64,000 nt of DNA, taken from positions 139,726,849-139,790,848 of the forward strand of contig NC_081410.1 of assembly GCF_030272615.1 (NCBI RefSeq). The letters are read 5' to 3'. The notes beneath the pieces were generated by a model. That model did no database searches. It saw nothing but the letters and a program-made list of their open reading frames with translations, and had not been told where the DNA came from. A program made the translations under genes and the position numbers. This document shows, in pieces, positions 1 to 11,096 of the stretch. Within the stretch, counting starts at the first letter, position 1; the number at the start of each line of letters is the position of its first letter. The DNA comes from Cryptomeria japonica (Eukaryota; Streptophyta; Pinopsida; Cupressales; Cupressaceae).

Positions 1-1271
1 CAAGGGAAAGCACAATGCAGATAAAGGATTTTTTTTCACCTAGGGAATTAAGGTGTCTTTGCACAAAGGTGAAAGCATAATAGAAGGAGATGCATAGTAA
101 GGGTGAAATGTTTATTTCACATGAATACCATATCGAAATGTTTCACACAAAAGAAAGATATACAAGAGTGAAATATTTTGAGAAGGGATTAGAACAAGGT
201 ACAACAATATGAGAGGGAAAATATGTTTAATCTAGTGAATATTATGAGTCAAATTAATTGTTAAAGTACAACTATAATAATTTTTCACTTTGTGGGAAAA
301 TATTGTAATCACACTTGAGGTGTGTTTTCACTGAAAAGAAAATGTGCAAAAAGTGAAAGGGTAGCCACCATTACATAAGGGATTACCTTATTTGGTTAAA
401 GAGAAAATGTAGGCCAAAAGCAGAGACAAAAAGGAATGACATATAAAAGGAAATTTAGTTGCAAAGGCAAAAGGAATGATTTGGAGAAGGACAAACATGT
501 TTGTCACAACAAAGGTAGTACAGGTATAGACAAATTTTTGGTTGCAAGCAAGGTGAGGAAGGTGTGAAATTGTTGGAGTTATTTTCAAGTTGCCAAGTGT
601 CACAAGTAAGCTCTAGAATTCAGATCAAAGGCATAGAAGACATAGAAAATTTAGGCTCAAATTTAAAAATCAACAGAGAGATGAATGCCATGTGTCACAT
701 TTAGGATGATTTTAGGGCTTCTTATTTTGGGTATTAATTTTCTCTTCTACTCATTTTGTAGAGGTTCCAGTTTTGGCTCTAGCTCTTAATAGAGTAAATA
801 TTTTTGTGCGGGATAGCTTAGGACTTAGTTTTCTTTGAAATTTCATATTTACGATGTTGTAATCAGAACAATGATTATAGTAAGCAAAATAGTTTGTAGC
901 AAAGATGTTATAGTATGCTATAATGTCTCCTAGATGTATTCAGTTTTCTTTTGAATCAGAAGAATCAAGGATTTATATGAATCTTGTTACACACTTGTTG
1001 TAATAAGTATTCAAGTTGAAAGCTCATGCTCAAGGAGCATGTTAAAGTTTGCTTTTAGCTAAGTGTTGGATATTATTGTAATATTTTTCGGGATCAATAA
1101 GAATGTTACTAGTATGTTCATGAGATGTCTCATTATTGCAATGCAATGATGGTTTGAAGACCACTAGTTTCATGTTATGCTATTATCATAAATGACTATT
1201 TCATTTTTGAATCTGTGAGTGGATAAGGGGTTGGTCAAGGGTCTATTCTTGTGCAAAATCTTGGAGGGAAT
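1..1271. other. Unassigned AT-rich flank
   Basis: I find no convincing gene here. ORFs are short and lack recognisable motifs. The sequence ends at the left TSD of N1 (GGAAT, 1267-1271). In the host it was contiguous with the sequence that resumes at 17231 before N1 inserted. It may be an older decayed repeat, because it has purine-rich stretches, but no terminal repeat is visible in the window. Confidence 0.5.
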
Positions 1272-2209
1272 TGTAGACACCTAAAATTTATTAAATTAAT
1301 ATTTAATTAATTTAAGCTTGTCAACATAATTAACCAGATTAATTGTGTTAATTCCCTTCTTCTTAAGGTTAATTAAATCAAATTTAATCAATCTTATCAC
1401 TATAGTCCAATAATTAATTTATCAAACAAATTAATTGTTTACCTATTCTTCTAAAGTCAACCAAATCATTAAGTCTTCTAAATTCTTCTTAGTTAATTAA
1501 TTCTAATTAATTAAGTTAAGTCATGTGATTCCTACAAATCACTTTTCCTAATCCCTAGTCAGCCTTATTAATTCTTCTAGAAACTCTCTTAATTCTACTT
1601 AGCATTTTATATTCCTCCACTCATGTCACTTCAACATTGAGACTTTCAAGGAAATTCAAATTTCTTTGAATCCCCCCATGCATCCTTTATTTTGGAATTT
1701 TAAATTCTTCTTTCCTCTCCCCAAGGAATTTTATATTCTTTTATATTCTCCCCATGCACCTTGATCCATGTCTTCCATTCCAAATCAATCTCAACCCTTC
1801 TTACCAAAATCAATCTTGGCCCTCCATTGGCCTCTCTAATCTATAAATTGGAGTCTCATTTCCTCAAAAAGGGAGATGGAATCTTCCTCTATTTCTTCTA
1901 TCATATCCTTATCATGTCCTCATAATCCTTCATCAAATCCAAATCTATTCATTTCTATCTAATCCAAATCCAAATCCTATCAAATCATTTCAATCTTGTT
2001 ATGCATTTGGAGAGTCACCACATTCAATCAAGGAGCACATCCAATCATGTTGGAGAAGGGGCGCTCCTTCAACCTCATCCCACTCAATCCGAGGAACAAG
2101 TGAAGGTTCGTGGAGGTATAATGGTGTTTGTTAAGTTCATTTGAATTTTTTATGCATATTTGTATTCAAACTAACCATCATGCTTTCACCATACTTTTCC
2201 CTTGGTTCA
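1272..2209 (+). repeat. N1 5' LTR
   Basis: It begins TGTAGACACC and ends CTTGGTTCA, giving TG...CA termini. A TATA-like CTATAAAT sits at 1851-1858, followed by GGAGTCTCATTTCC, which is conserved in the other copies. The first 350 bases are very rich in TTAATTAA words. It aligns throughout with 16275-17225 and 31593-32555, and homology stops exactly at the terminal CA. Confidence 0.9.
1851..1858 (+). promoter_or_regulatory. TATA-like box in N1 5' LTR
   Basis: CTATAAAT lies about 360 bases before the LTR end. The same word in the same context occurs in the 3' LTR at 16844-16851 and in the duplicated LTR. Role as the LTR promoter is inferred from position and conservation. Confidence 0.45.
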
Positions 2210-2212
2210 TTT

Positions 2213-2230
2213 TGGCATGCCCGATGGGAC
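2213..2230 (+). other. N1 candidate primer-binding site
   Basis: TGGCATGCCCGATGGGAC starts three bases after the LTR end. Position and the TGG start fit a tRNA primer site. I cannot assign the tRNA, and the site may carry mutations. Confidence 0.45.
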
Positions 2231-2295
2231 ACACGTCCCAAATTTAACATTTTTCTTGAAGTTTTTGTGAGTTTTTAGTCATAGGTTTCAGATCA

Positions 2296-2910
2296 ACACG
2301 AGCGACTGCACTCCAACGTGAGCGATACGGGTTCGACGCGAGCGATACAGGTTTTAGCACGAGCGATCACATTTCAGTGCGACTGCTTGCAGTTTGAATT
2401 TTTATAACCCGCCATTTTTGCAAGTCTGCTGATCAGCGCACCCGTCTGTGACTTATCTTTATTCACCTTTCGATTCAGATTTTAAATTATCCAGTTTTCT
2501 TTTTTTATTATCAGTCATCTAAAAACACATAAAAAGGATAAACCGTCTAAAAATATTCAACTTTTTCCTTTGCAAACATCGATTTAGCGCAAGCACTCTA
2601 TGAATAGCTCAAGCGATTTGAAAACATCCCACCTCTTTTCAAAAATTTGAATTTTTAAATTTGTCGTCAACTGCTAACCTTTTTCTGTTTCTGGCGCGAG
2701 CGCTCGCGCTTCGGCGTGACTAACATCAGAATAGCGTGACCGTTCTTAGCTATAATCTATGTTTTTTTAGCAATTTTGCACTTTCTGTATTTTATGTTTT
2801 CTTCTTTCGGACCTCACTTTAGTGCATATGCAGGCGTTTCAGTGCCTATGCAAACGCTTCAGCAGGACTGTCTATAGAACAACGCGAGTGCTGTATCTGC
2901 AGAATTTTGT
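2296..2910 (+). repeat. CpG-containing GAGCGAT-type dispersed motif cluster in N1 leader
   Basis: Within the AT-rich untranslated leader, words of the form CGAGCGAT or GTGAGCGATAC recur (for example at about 2301, 2320, 2337 and 2360). More GCGAG/GCGTG words follow at 2690-2750 and 2880-2890. The copies are irregularly spaced and degenerate. They stand out because CpG is otherwise scarce in the window. Confidence 0.55.
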
Positions 2911-4472
2911 GGTACTAATCAGATTTTCAAGTTTTGCAGACCTTATCCGAGTAGTCCAAGACATAATTTGAGACTACTAACTTGTTTTACTTGCATGATG
3001 TTGTATAGAAGACCAAATTCTCACTAGATTAGTCTTGTATGTGTTTTTTCTAGATAGATAACAGTTGGGTTTTTGGGCTTAAAATTAACCACTTGCTTCC
3101 ATGCCTTATTTTCATTTTTGCTTGCATGCTTTTTTACCCTTAGTGGGTCTGCCCTCCCAATTTTTTTGGCACACTAGCATAGACATTGGTGATAGGGGAA
3201 TGACCCAAGTGAGTACAGATGAATTCGAATATTCCAACTCACTATAATCAAATTGCCTTTTGAGATGAAAATCTCAGAGGACAGAGCTATCCGAGTTTAC
3301 ACTCATATCAAGCACTTTGTAGGGCCGTTGAAGTCTAAATCATGCTTGCATGACTACTATCGTGCTTGGTACTTTGTTGGGCTATAGGCCTCAATCGTTC
3401 TTGCACGACTACAAAGGATAGTCTTCAAATGGAAACTCTTACTAAGAGCTCTAGGAATAGAATCCATTGAGTTCACCTCTGAAAGGTGGATAATCCTTGT
3501 GCAAGGGAGATAGTAAATCCCCCAAGAGACTTGCCATATCATGCCCCCATTAGCATTTGGAGTCGGCTAATACGACATTGAGAATCCATTGCATGAGACT
3601 CAGTGGCTGTATTCTGATTAGCTATTGGGTGTGTACTTGATTCAACAAGCAAAGGTTTTCCTCCTCAACCAACTTCCTAGGATAGCATGTTGTGCTTGGA
3701 GTCTCTATTTGCACCAATGGCTAATGCGTTTCCTATGTCTTCTTTCCAAGAGTATAATTGGTAAAAAACCACTCCTCCTTCAAATTCCATCTTGTCATTA
3801 TCAAACCCCTATTTCCCTCATCTTCATCCATATCAAATCCCTAATCTATTTTTATCCATCTAAACAATCATCAATCCCCAACCAATATCTCTAATCTATC
3901 ATTAATCCATTCTTGGGTAACCTTCCCCTTCCTCTTCATACCATCAATCCATTCTTCCACAATCATTTTCATTCCATCATCAAGGACTTATCACATTAAC
4001 CTAATCAAATTTCCAAAATCCCAATCGATCCTAATCAACCCAATCAATCAAATTGTCCAATCAATCAATCAACCTCATCCTAAGGTCGACACTTTGTGAA
4101 AGTTTAATTTAGACCTTTATCTTTAATCAATCAATCAATTGTCTTTTGTGCTTGGGAAATAATCTCCCCCAAGTACCTTTTCTTAATCATTTTGGGTTGA
4201 TCAAAATCCTAATCCTTTTACCCTCTTTTGCTTAGGAACGCAAGGCTACCCTAATCAGAAGAAGGTTTGATCATTATCCTAAGGTCTAAATTTTATCTAG
4301 CTTGGTTGTCACCTTGTTTATGGTCCACATCATCAATTCCCATCTAAGTCCTAATCTAGGGCCTAAGGTGTCATCCTAATCCAAATAAATCTTGTTCTAA
4401 TCCAAGGACCAATCCAATCAAATCAAACCCAATCCAATAAAATCTAATCCAATCCAATCAAATCAAGTCCAA
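2911..4472 (+). other. N1 interior without recognisable gene
   Basis: There is no supported coding region. From about 3640 the sequence becomes C/T-rich with many CCAAT, ATCC and CCATC words, giving spurious Pro/Ser/Ile-rich frames. It ends at the target site of N2, where the tandem word AATCCAATCC supplied the TSD TCCAA. Confidence 0.55.
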
Positions 4473-4477
4473 TCCAA

Positions 4478-5259
4478 TGTTGGCAAATACACACTCCAAT
4501 GAGAGATTGTAGGTGATTTAAGGCATTGTCATTGATGGCAACCTTACAATCATATGACATCGGTAGATAGACACAGGCACTAGTACTGACAGACTCTACA
4601 CTGACACTAAAAGGAAGATAACCGACACCCTGGCCAACAGGAATTTTGTGTATATATATTTTATAATTAATTATAAAATATTTTGTAAGACGACTTGGCA
4701 GATTGTAACATGACTCATATAAGTATGAGATCATTGTAGATCATTTAGGCGATAGATAGATGGAAGAAGAAATGAAAACCTAATATGTGAATTGTAAGGT
4801 AGATATTGGATAAGGGTTTATGTATATTGTAGAGCTTAAACCAGTACCGAATTTGGCATAGTAGATGTTGATCTGAAGCAGTACAAGATATTGGATTTGT
4901 ATAATCCAATTTTGTAAGTCAGTGTGACTTCTTTTGTAACTGAGTAGTGAGCTCTAGGCACTTGGCCTTCCTACATGTGTAGACCCCTATTGTAAACAAT
5001 AATATTCCCTTATTGGCCAGTAAGAGAATATTGTGGGTCACAAATCCCACCGAGGTTTTTCCCACACTGGGTTTCCTCGTTAAAATATTATGTTATGGTG
5101 TGTCTCTTATGTTGTGGTTGTTGTTCTTCTTTACTGCATTATTTTTAGTTTACCAGTACACACTTTTGAAGTGTTTTTCATGTTATAATTCAAGTAAATT
5201 CTTTTACCGGTTAGATACTGATTCACCCCCCCCTCTCAGTATCTTTGGGAATCCTAACA
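4478..5259 (+). repeat. N2 5' LTR
   Basis: 782 bp, TG...CA. A TATATATATT stretch lies near 4650, and the end has a run of C followed by CTCTCAGTATCTTTGGGA, as in many plant copia LTRs. It contains CATTGATGGCAAC near its start, which pairs with the sequence before the purine tract (see findings). Confidence 0.92.
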
Positions 5260-5261
5260 AT

Positions 5262-5273
5262 TGGTATTAGAGC
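5262..5273 (+). other. N2 primer-binding site (initiator Met tRNA type)
   Basis: TGGTATTAGAGC starts two bases after the LTR. It differs by one base from TGGTATCAGAGC, the complement of the plant initiator Met tRNA 3' end used by many copia elements. Confidence 0.85.
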
Positions 5274-5330
5274 CTGGTACTCTATTTTCAAAAGCCTAAC
5301 AACTTGAGGAAGATCTTGACACTGGTAGAG

Positions 5331-6302
5331 ATGGAAAACTTAAGAAAGCAATTGGAAACAACTCTTTCACACTATGATGCAGAAAAAGTAAAGAATATCA
5401 AACTTGAGGATGATCTAAAGGCTGCACAGGATATTATTTGAGGACTTCAAGAAAATTTCATTATAGCAAGAAACAAAAGAGGATAACTTTGTGAAAAGAT
5501 GCAAAAAGATGAAGATGAAAAGGAAACTCTTAATGATCTGGTAAACAAGCTGAGACAAGATAACAGTACAATGAAGAATGAGATGCAAGATATGACTATG
5601 AGATTTTGTAAAGAAATTGAATATAGAAAGAAGAATGAAGATGATTTGGTTAGAAGACTAAATGGTGTTGGAAATGAAAACACAAGACTCAGTCATGAAA
5701 ATGATATGTTGAAGATAGATTTGATGCATACACAAAATGACACAAGTGAACTTATGAGACAGAAAGGAATCTTGGAGAGTGAATTGGCTGCTGCAAATCA
5801 ACATAAGGAGAAATTCAAGAAAAGTTTAGAGGAACTTGTTAACATGCTGAAGAATCAGAAACCTAATGATGATATAAATGGCTTTGGCTTTAAAATTGGT
5901 GAAAGCTCAGGTACTACAAACAATCATGATCATAGTAAATTGGTAAGACAACCTAATGCTTACAAATTCAATGGAAAATTCTTTAACTGTAACAAGTATG
6001 GTCATAGAGAAAATCAGTGTAGATCTAGAAATTATTAGAACACTAATACACCCACCGATCAATGTTCTAAATGCAAAAAAATTGGTCATAATTCAGAAAA
6101 TTACGAAATGAATGTAAGATGTTATGTTTGTGGAAGATTTGGACACTTATCTAATCAATGCAGAACACATACCGGCATAGGATATGGGAAAGCTATTCAG
6201 AAAAACAATGTGACTTGTTATGTTTGTAACAAAATTGGACATATTGCAAAATTTTGTAGAAGCAAGACTTCACCAGCGCAACATTTGACAAAAGGTCTCT
6301 AA
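5331..6302 (+). pseudogene. N2 gag-like protein, coiled coil plus four CCHC knuckles (decayed)
   Basis: One frame runs from ATG 5331 to TAA 6302 with three in-frame stops (near 5438, 5480 and 6036). The first two thirds is Glu/Lys/Asn-rich with heptad-like leucines, predicting a long coiled coil. Four zinc-knuckle sites follow. The first lacks its leading Cys (FNCNKYGHRENQC) and the second ends in Tyr instead of Cys; the third (CYVCGRFGHLSNQC) and fourth (CYVCNKIGHIAKFC) are intact. Knuckles of this type bind the element RNA in Gag proteins. The start is chosen because N5 has a homologous Met (MDMEKQLE against MENLRKQLE) at the same place after the primer site. Function as a capsid/RNA-packaging protein is inferred. 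Confidence 0.8.
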
Positions 6303-6313
6303 GAGTAAATGAT

Positions 6314-7210
6314 GTGAAGGATATCAATGTTAGATTTGTTACTATGATTTTAGGCTACAAGGCTACACATGCAAATAGGTTAAACTCAGTATCTAGCCTA
6401 TGTATTAAAAGTGCATATGACATGGTAAATGATAATGCTAGAATAGATGTGTGTGACTGGCTCAAAGATGAATTGATTGACAATCTAAAGAAGATAAAGG
6501 GAGATAAGAAAGGAACCTTTAGATTTGGAAATTTGCCTATATGTTTAATGTTGTACATTACTAAACAAGTACCCGGTATTGGTAGGAGAGATTTTGGTTT
6601 TGACATACCGGTAGGAAAGAAACTTTTGGACACATTAAACAACATGGGAGATAACATGGAGAAAAACATAAATGAACATTTTTAGGCACAAAAAGCTTGA
6701 ATGAAGACTAGAACAAGACTGTCATAGGAAATTGTGGATAAATATCAAAAGGAAATATGTTTTGTAATTAAGAAAGATGAAATCTAGATGGAGGTAGTTG
6801 TCCCTAGGACTATCTGGGTAACTAAAATGGGCTATGAAACAGATGATAACATCATAGAAACTTATGCAAAAGCCCTCCTTGAAGCACCAAAGGAACCCAC
6901 TGAGAAAGTCTTTGGAAATGCAGAAACAATTGAAAGTGGAATTCAATCAAGGAAAAGGGTTAAGAAAGTTGAAGAAAGAGTGAAGAAGGGAACCAGACAG
7001 GTAAAGGCAATTAAGGAATATGTTTTGAAACAAACTGGTATCAAGGAAAGTAAGCTAGAAGGACTTCAACCGGAAGCTCATCTTTCACCAGTTGGAACTT
7101 CTTCTGATAGTGATATACTGATAGTATTCAAAAGTGTAGAAAGGAAAAGAAAACCCTCACTGGCACCCTCACCTACACCTAGGAGACAAGACAAAAGCAA
7201 TAGGCAGTGA
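6314..7210 (+). pseudogene. N2 central domain of second ORF (uncharacterised)
   Basis: 6314-6685 and 6788-7210 are in the same frame, separated by a short stretch with stops. The first part contains DVCDWLKDEL and KKGTFRFGNL; the second contains PRTIWVTKMGYE and then a Lys/Arg-rich tail. Both parts align with N5 (DLCEWLRSEL, KKGTFWYGNL and PRTIWVSEMGYE at 50560-50950). I recall similar ORFs from gymnosperm repeats but cannot verify this. No catalytic motif is evident. Relative to N5, about 1.1 kb of coding sequence upstream is missing, so this is probably an internally deleted copy. Confidence 0.65.
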
Positions 7211-9099
7211 GGCCTCTAGTAAAGAAGTTGACTCCTAAGAAGAAAAAGGTAAAACAAGAAATTGCTCCACTGGATAAGCTCCTTAGCGAAATGATAAAGG
7301 ATGGAAAGTTGAAAAACATTAGCAAACTATATAATACACTTTCCGTTGATGACAAAGAGAGCATAGAAAATAGTGTAATTTTACACTTGGATATTTAAAA
7401 GAAATTTTTTATGGAAATTGTTGATGAGATACCCACTGATCTCTATAGAAGACTTGAAGCTACAAGGGTAGCTATTGTTGAGCTAGATAAGAAAATAAAA
7501 ATTGAGAAATTACTTGCAGTTCACCCAGTGAACTCACCTGAAGAAATTGATCAATTAATCAGTGAGGCCAACTGGACTGTATTCTCAACAGGTCACCGAC
7601 ATGTAGCACTGATGGTAGGGAGAATGAATGAAATTTCAGAAGAGACTGCGGACCAATGGGACATATTCTTTTTTGAAAAAGAAAAACAAGAAGAACTCAA
7701 AAGACCCAAGACAATGAAAGTATATCAAAAGGACAAGGACAAAGGGAAAGGTAAGGAAGGTGGACCTCCTAACCTAAAAATAACTAATAACTTACCCCCA
7801 CCTCCTTCTGATACTACACTGGTACAATCAGTTGACACTCAACCTACTACTAAGAGTATGGAGACTCCTCTAGAGGATACAAATCTTGAGTTTGAAAATT
7901 TGTATACCATGAATATTGATACACAAGAGGTGAATATTGTGGTAGATAAAGAAACCACCGAGGATAAGAAGAAAGATGTGGCTACTGAGCCACTGACTGC
8001 AGATGTGGAAATCAATGTTAGCATAGAGACAGAGAAACTGGTAGAGGACTCTACTGAGAAACAATCAGAGAAACCCTCTGAGGCACTGGAAAAGAAACAG
8101 GTTGATGTACAGGTTCAAACTGAGATAGTGCCACTGGCAAAAACTGAAAAACCAAAACCTTTGCTAATAGAAATACATACCCAAATAGATCCTCCTGAGA
8201 GAGAGGAAAGCAAGGTTATAACTAAAACCAGCAGCATGGAAATTGTAAAAATAGTTGGACAGACATCTGGTACTTCTATAGCAGAATTCTGGCCTACAAA
8301 TGTGATAGAGGTCTTACTGGACTCAATAAAGAAAATCATAGAGTGTAATGCACAAGCCTATAAGGCTATTGATGATACAATTCCCATTCTTAAATTGATA
8401 GCACCCAAGTGCATTGTGGATAATAAAGATTCTTTAGGTCAACTAGACACATTGTCTAAATACATCACCGTCAACATTTTGACAGTTGATCAAATAAATG
8501 AGGACACATTTAAGGAGAAAATGAATTTAGAGAAAGAGAAATTCTTTGATGAAACAATAAAGAAGTGTATGGGACACATTGGCACCCTTTTACCAGCACT
8601 AAACAAAACAATAATGGAGTTTAAGGAACTCTACAGAGATACATGCAAGACAAATATTCTGATAATAGATATAGACAAGGAAATAAGTAAGGTACAAAAG
8701 GAGATCAAAAATATAGCTGATAACCTCATCAGTTCATCTGAACCATTATCAGTTACAGAGTAGAAGATATACAGTCTTGAAGAAAAACTTGAGAAATTTG
8801 AAAAAGAGAAAGATAAAATAAAAGCGAAGGCAAAAGACCTTAAATGAAAACTTAGCCCCAAATTGGACTACCTCATCTCTTTGAGAAAAGAGATCTCTGA
8901 GGCACTTGTTCAAAGACTAAAGACACCAGAGGAACAAATGCATCACCTCACCAGTACTATTCAAAGGACAAAGGTTGCACTGAAAGACAGTGAAAAGTTC
9001 ACTGAGAGTCTAAATTTGGTAATAGTTGAACTCTTTCAGATTGTAGCCCACCGGATACAAGGATCCAGGCAGGAAACACACTCCACTGATAGTGAATGA
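7207..9099 (+). pseudogene. N2 C-terminal part of second ORF (uncharacterised, coiled coil)
   Basis: One frame runs from about 7207 to 9099, broken by stops near 7396, 8761 and 8846. The longest open piece is 450 residues (7411-8763). It contains a conserved block with MVGRMNEI, a long Glu/Lys/Thr/Pro-rich variable linker and a C-terminal coiled coil with FEKEKDKIK followed by SPKLDYL. Homologous blocks occur in N5 in the same order (MMGRVNEI; FEKERDKII; NPRLDSL). It is probably continuous with the central domain after one frameshift near 7207. Function is unknown. It is unlike any Pol domain. Confidence 0.7.
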
Positions 9100-9297
9100 T
9101 AACCTTTGTCATTGATGTCAAAGGGGGAGTAGTGTGATGAGAAAAATTATCAGAACAGGACATCATCAGCTCAAGGGGAGCATACATTTTTGACAACACA
9201 GTTTTGGTAGGATATTTTGGGAGATTCTTTTTGGACATCATTTTGGACACTTTTTGATTTTTCTCATGAGTGTTGCCATCAATGCCAAAGGGGGAGA
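9100..9297 (+). other. N2 purine-tract array and stem-loop before 3' LTR
   Basis: Three purine tracts occur: AAAGGGGGAG near 9119, CAAGGGGAGC near 9172 and AAAGGGGGAGA near 9288, which directly abuts the 3' LTR and is the expected plus-strand primer. The first is preceded by a 7-of-8 stem-loop with loop TTGA (CTTTGTCA/TGTCAAAG). N5 has the same arrangement. Multiple purine tracts are a known trait of the Sirevirus group of copia elements. Confidence 0.65.
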
Positions 9298-9298
9298 T

Positions 9299-10091
9299 TG
9301 TTGGAAAATACACACTCCAATGAGAAATTGTAGGTAATTTAAGGTATTGTCATTGATGGCAACCTTACAATCATATGACACCAGCTGGTAGACACAGGCA
9401 CCGACACCGACAGACTCTACATCGACATACAGATCACTAGCACCAAAAGGAAGATAACCGACACCCTGGCCGACAAGAATTTTGTGTATATATATTTTAT
9501 AATTAATTATAAAATCTTTTGTAAGCCGACTTGGCAAATTGTAAAATGACTCATATAAGTATGGGATCATTGTAGATCATTTAGACAATAGATAGATGGA
9601 AGAAGAAATGCAGACCTAATATGCAAATTGTAAGGCAGATATTGGATAAGGGTTTATGTATATTGCAGAGCTTAAACCGGTAATGAATCTAGCATAGTAG
9701 ATGTTGATCTGAAGCAGTACAAGACATTGGATTTGTATAATCCGATTTTGTAAGTCAGTGTGACTTCTTTTGTAACTAAGCAGTGAGCTCTAGGCACTTG
9801 GCCTTCCTGCATGTGCAGGCCCCTATTGTAAATAGTAATATTCCCTTATTGGCCAGTAAATGAATATTGTGGGTCACAAATCCCACTGAGGTTTTTCCCA
9901 CACCAGGTTTCGTCATTAAAATATTGTGTTATGGTGTGTCTCTTATGTTGTGGTTATTGTTCTTCTTTACTGCATTATTTTTAGTTTATCAGTACACAGT
10001 TTTGAGCTTTTCATGTTATAATTCAAGTAAATTCTTTTACTGGTTAGATATTGATTCACCCCCCCTCTCAACATCTTTGGGAATCCTAACA
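9299..10091 (+). repeat. N2 3' LTR
   Basis: 793 bp, aligned end to end with 4478-5259. Differences are mainly C/T and G/A, plus a small insertion near 9430. It is followed by the TSD TCCAA and then by N1 sequence. Confidence 0.92.
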
Positions 10092-10193
10092 TCCAATCCA
10101 CGTAAATTAAATCAAATCCAATCAATCCTCAATCCAATCTGAATTTTCTAAGTCTTAGTCCTCATTTTCATCCAACATCACCACCTTTATCAC

Positions 10194-10984
10194 ATGGCTA
10201 CCCAAAGTTCACATCCAAACTTCAAGGCTTGGTATGAGTAGATGCTCATGGAAGTTCATGAATCACATCAACCTATCTACCAAGTCAATCCCATAACCTC
10301 CCATTCATCTATCATATCCCCATCCATTTCCTCTCAACACACTATATTCAATCCCAATCTATATCATATCTCTTATCCTTCCTCTACCTTTGACAAGGGA
10401 AATCCATCTTATTCCACATCTATATCTCCATACTATCCCTCATCCGCATACCCCTCTAATCCAATATGTATACCTCCATCTACCCTCCCATTCACATCCC
10501 AATCCCCACCCTTTTACAACACCTTCATTACCTCTACTCCCCATCCAAATCTTTTACTCCATAGTCCTCCAAGCCTTAATCCTAATCTCCCAATCCATAA
10601 TCCCAATCCTCCATCTAATACCAAACCTCCACATAATCCTAATCCTCCAAAATCCACATTATCCCCATCCTCCAAGTACTTAATCCATAATGTTATCCAA
10701 GGCATGCTAGAAAAGGAGACAAAATCCCCACCTCGAAACAAAGTTTCCATATCTCCCCAAGTCCTCCACCCACCTCCATCACCTCCAATCCCTACGTTTC
10801 ACAATAACACCATCCCTCCATCTACCTAAGTCAAAGCTCCCATATTCTCCTCCATAAAATCCCCACAACTCCAAACATGCCAAGAGCTTGTTCCAACACA
10901 TGTTAGCATAGATTTCTCTTCACCTCAAGATAAAAGAATCCATCCATCTCATGATACCTCTCCATCTCAAAATCCACGTCCACC
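10194..10984 (+). pseudogene. N1 Pro/Ser-rich gag-like ORF, 5' part (decayed)
   Basis: A frame opens at ATG 10194 (MATQSSHPNFKAWYE), meets TAG at 10239, then runs 195 residues to TAA at 10827 and reads on in frame to the insertion at 10985. Composition is extremely rich in Pro, Ser, Asn, His and Ile, with few charged residues. No zinc knuckle is seen. The same frame resumes after the 2.2-kb insertion. Position in an LTR element suggests a Gag-like role, but the low-complexity C/T-rich base composition means an open frame could also arise passively. Confidence 0.45.
10886..10984 (+). repeat. 99-bp direct repeat, left copy
   Basis: It begins GCTTGTTCCAACACATG and ends CACGTCCACC. It matches 13184-13282 over its full 99 bases with about seven substitutions. 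The two copies flank the 2.2-kb insertion exactly, with no gap at either side. Confidence 0.85.
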
Positions 10985-11021
10985 AATTTATGTTATTGAA
11001 TTTACTGAAAATAAATTAATT

Positions 11022-11023
<2 letters not shown>

Positions 11024-11093
<70 letters not shown>
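11024..11093. repeat. (AT)n microsatellite
   Basis: About 35 uninterrupted AT dinucleotides. Shorter AT-rich microsatellites occur at 11388-11450. Length in an assembly of such a tract is unreliable. Confidence 0.95.

Positions 11094-11095
<2 letters not shown>

Positions 11096-11096
<1 letters not shown>

Larger units (their letters stand above)
4478..10091 (+). mobile_element. N2: complete pol-less LTR retrotransposon with gag-like and second ORFs
   Basis: LTRs at 4478-5259 and 9299-10091 begin TGTTGG and end CCTAACA. A perfect 5-bp TSD, TCCAA, lies at 4473-4477 and 10092-10096. A Met-initiator-type primer site follows the 5' LTR and AAAGGGGGAGAT precedes the 3' LTR. The 4-kb interior codes for a coiled-coil/zinc-knuckle protein and then a long hydrophilic protein. 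No protease (DSG), integrase, reverse transcriptase (VDD) or RNase H motif is visible in any frame. The whole layout recurs in N5. It inserted into N1. LTR difference is roughly 6-8% by eye, mostly transitions, so it is not recent. The plan matches what has been called TR-GAG (terminal-repeat with GAG) elements, with the second ORF as an extra. Confidence 0.92.

Noticed and set aside
5262-5273. tRNA-like match at the Met primer sites of N2, N5 and N6
   Set aside because: Only 12 bases complementary to a tRNA 3' end; these are primer sites, not tRNA genes.
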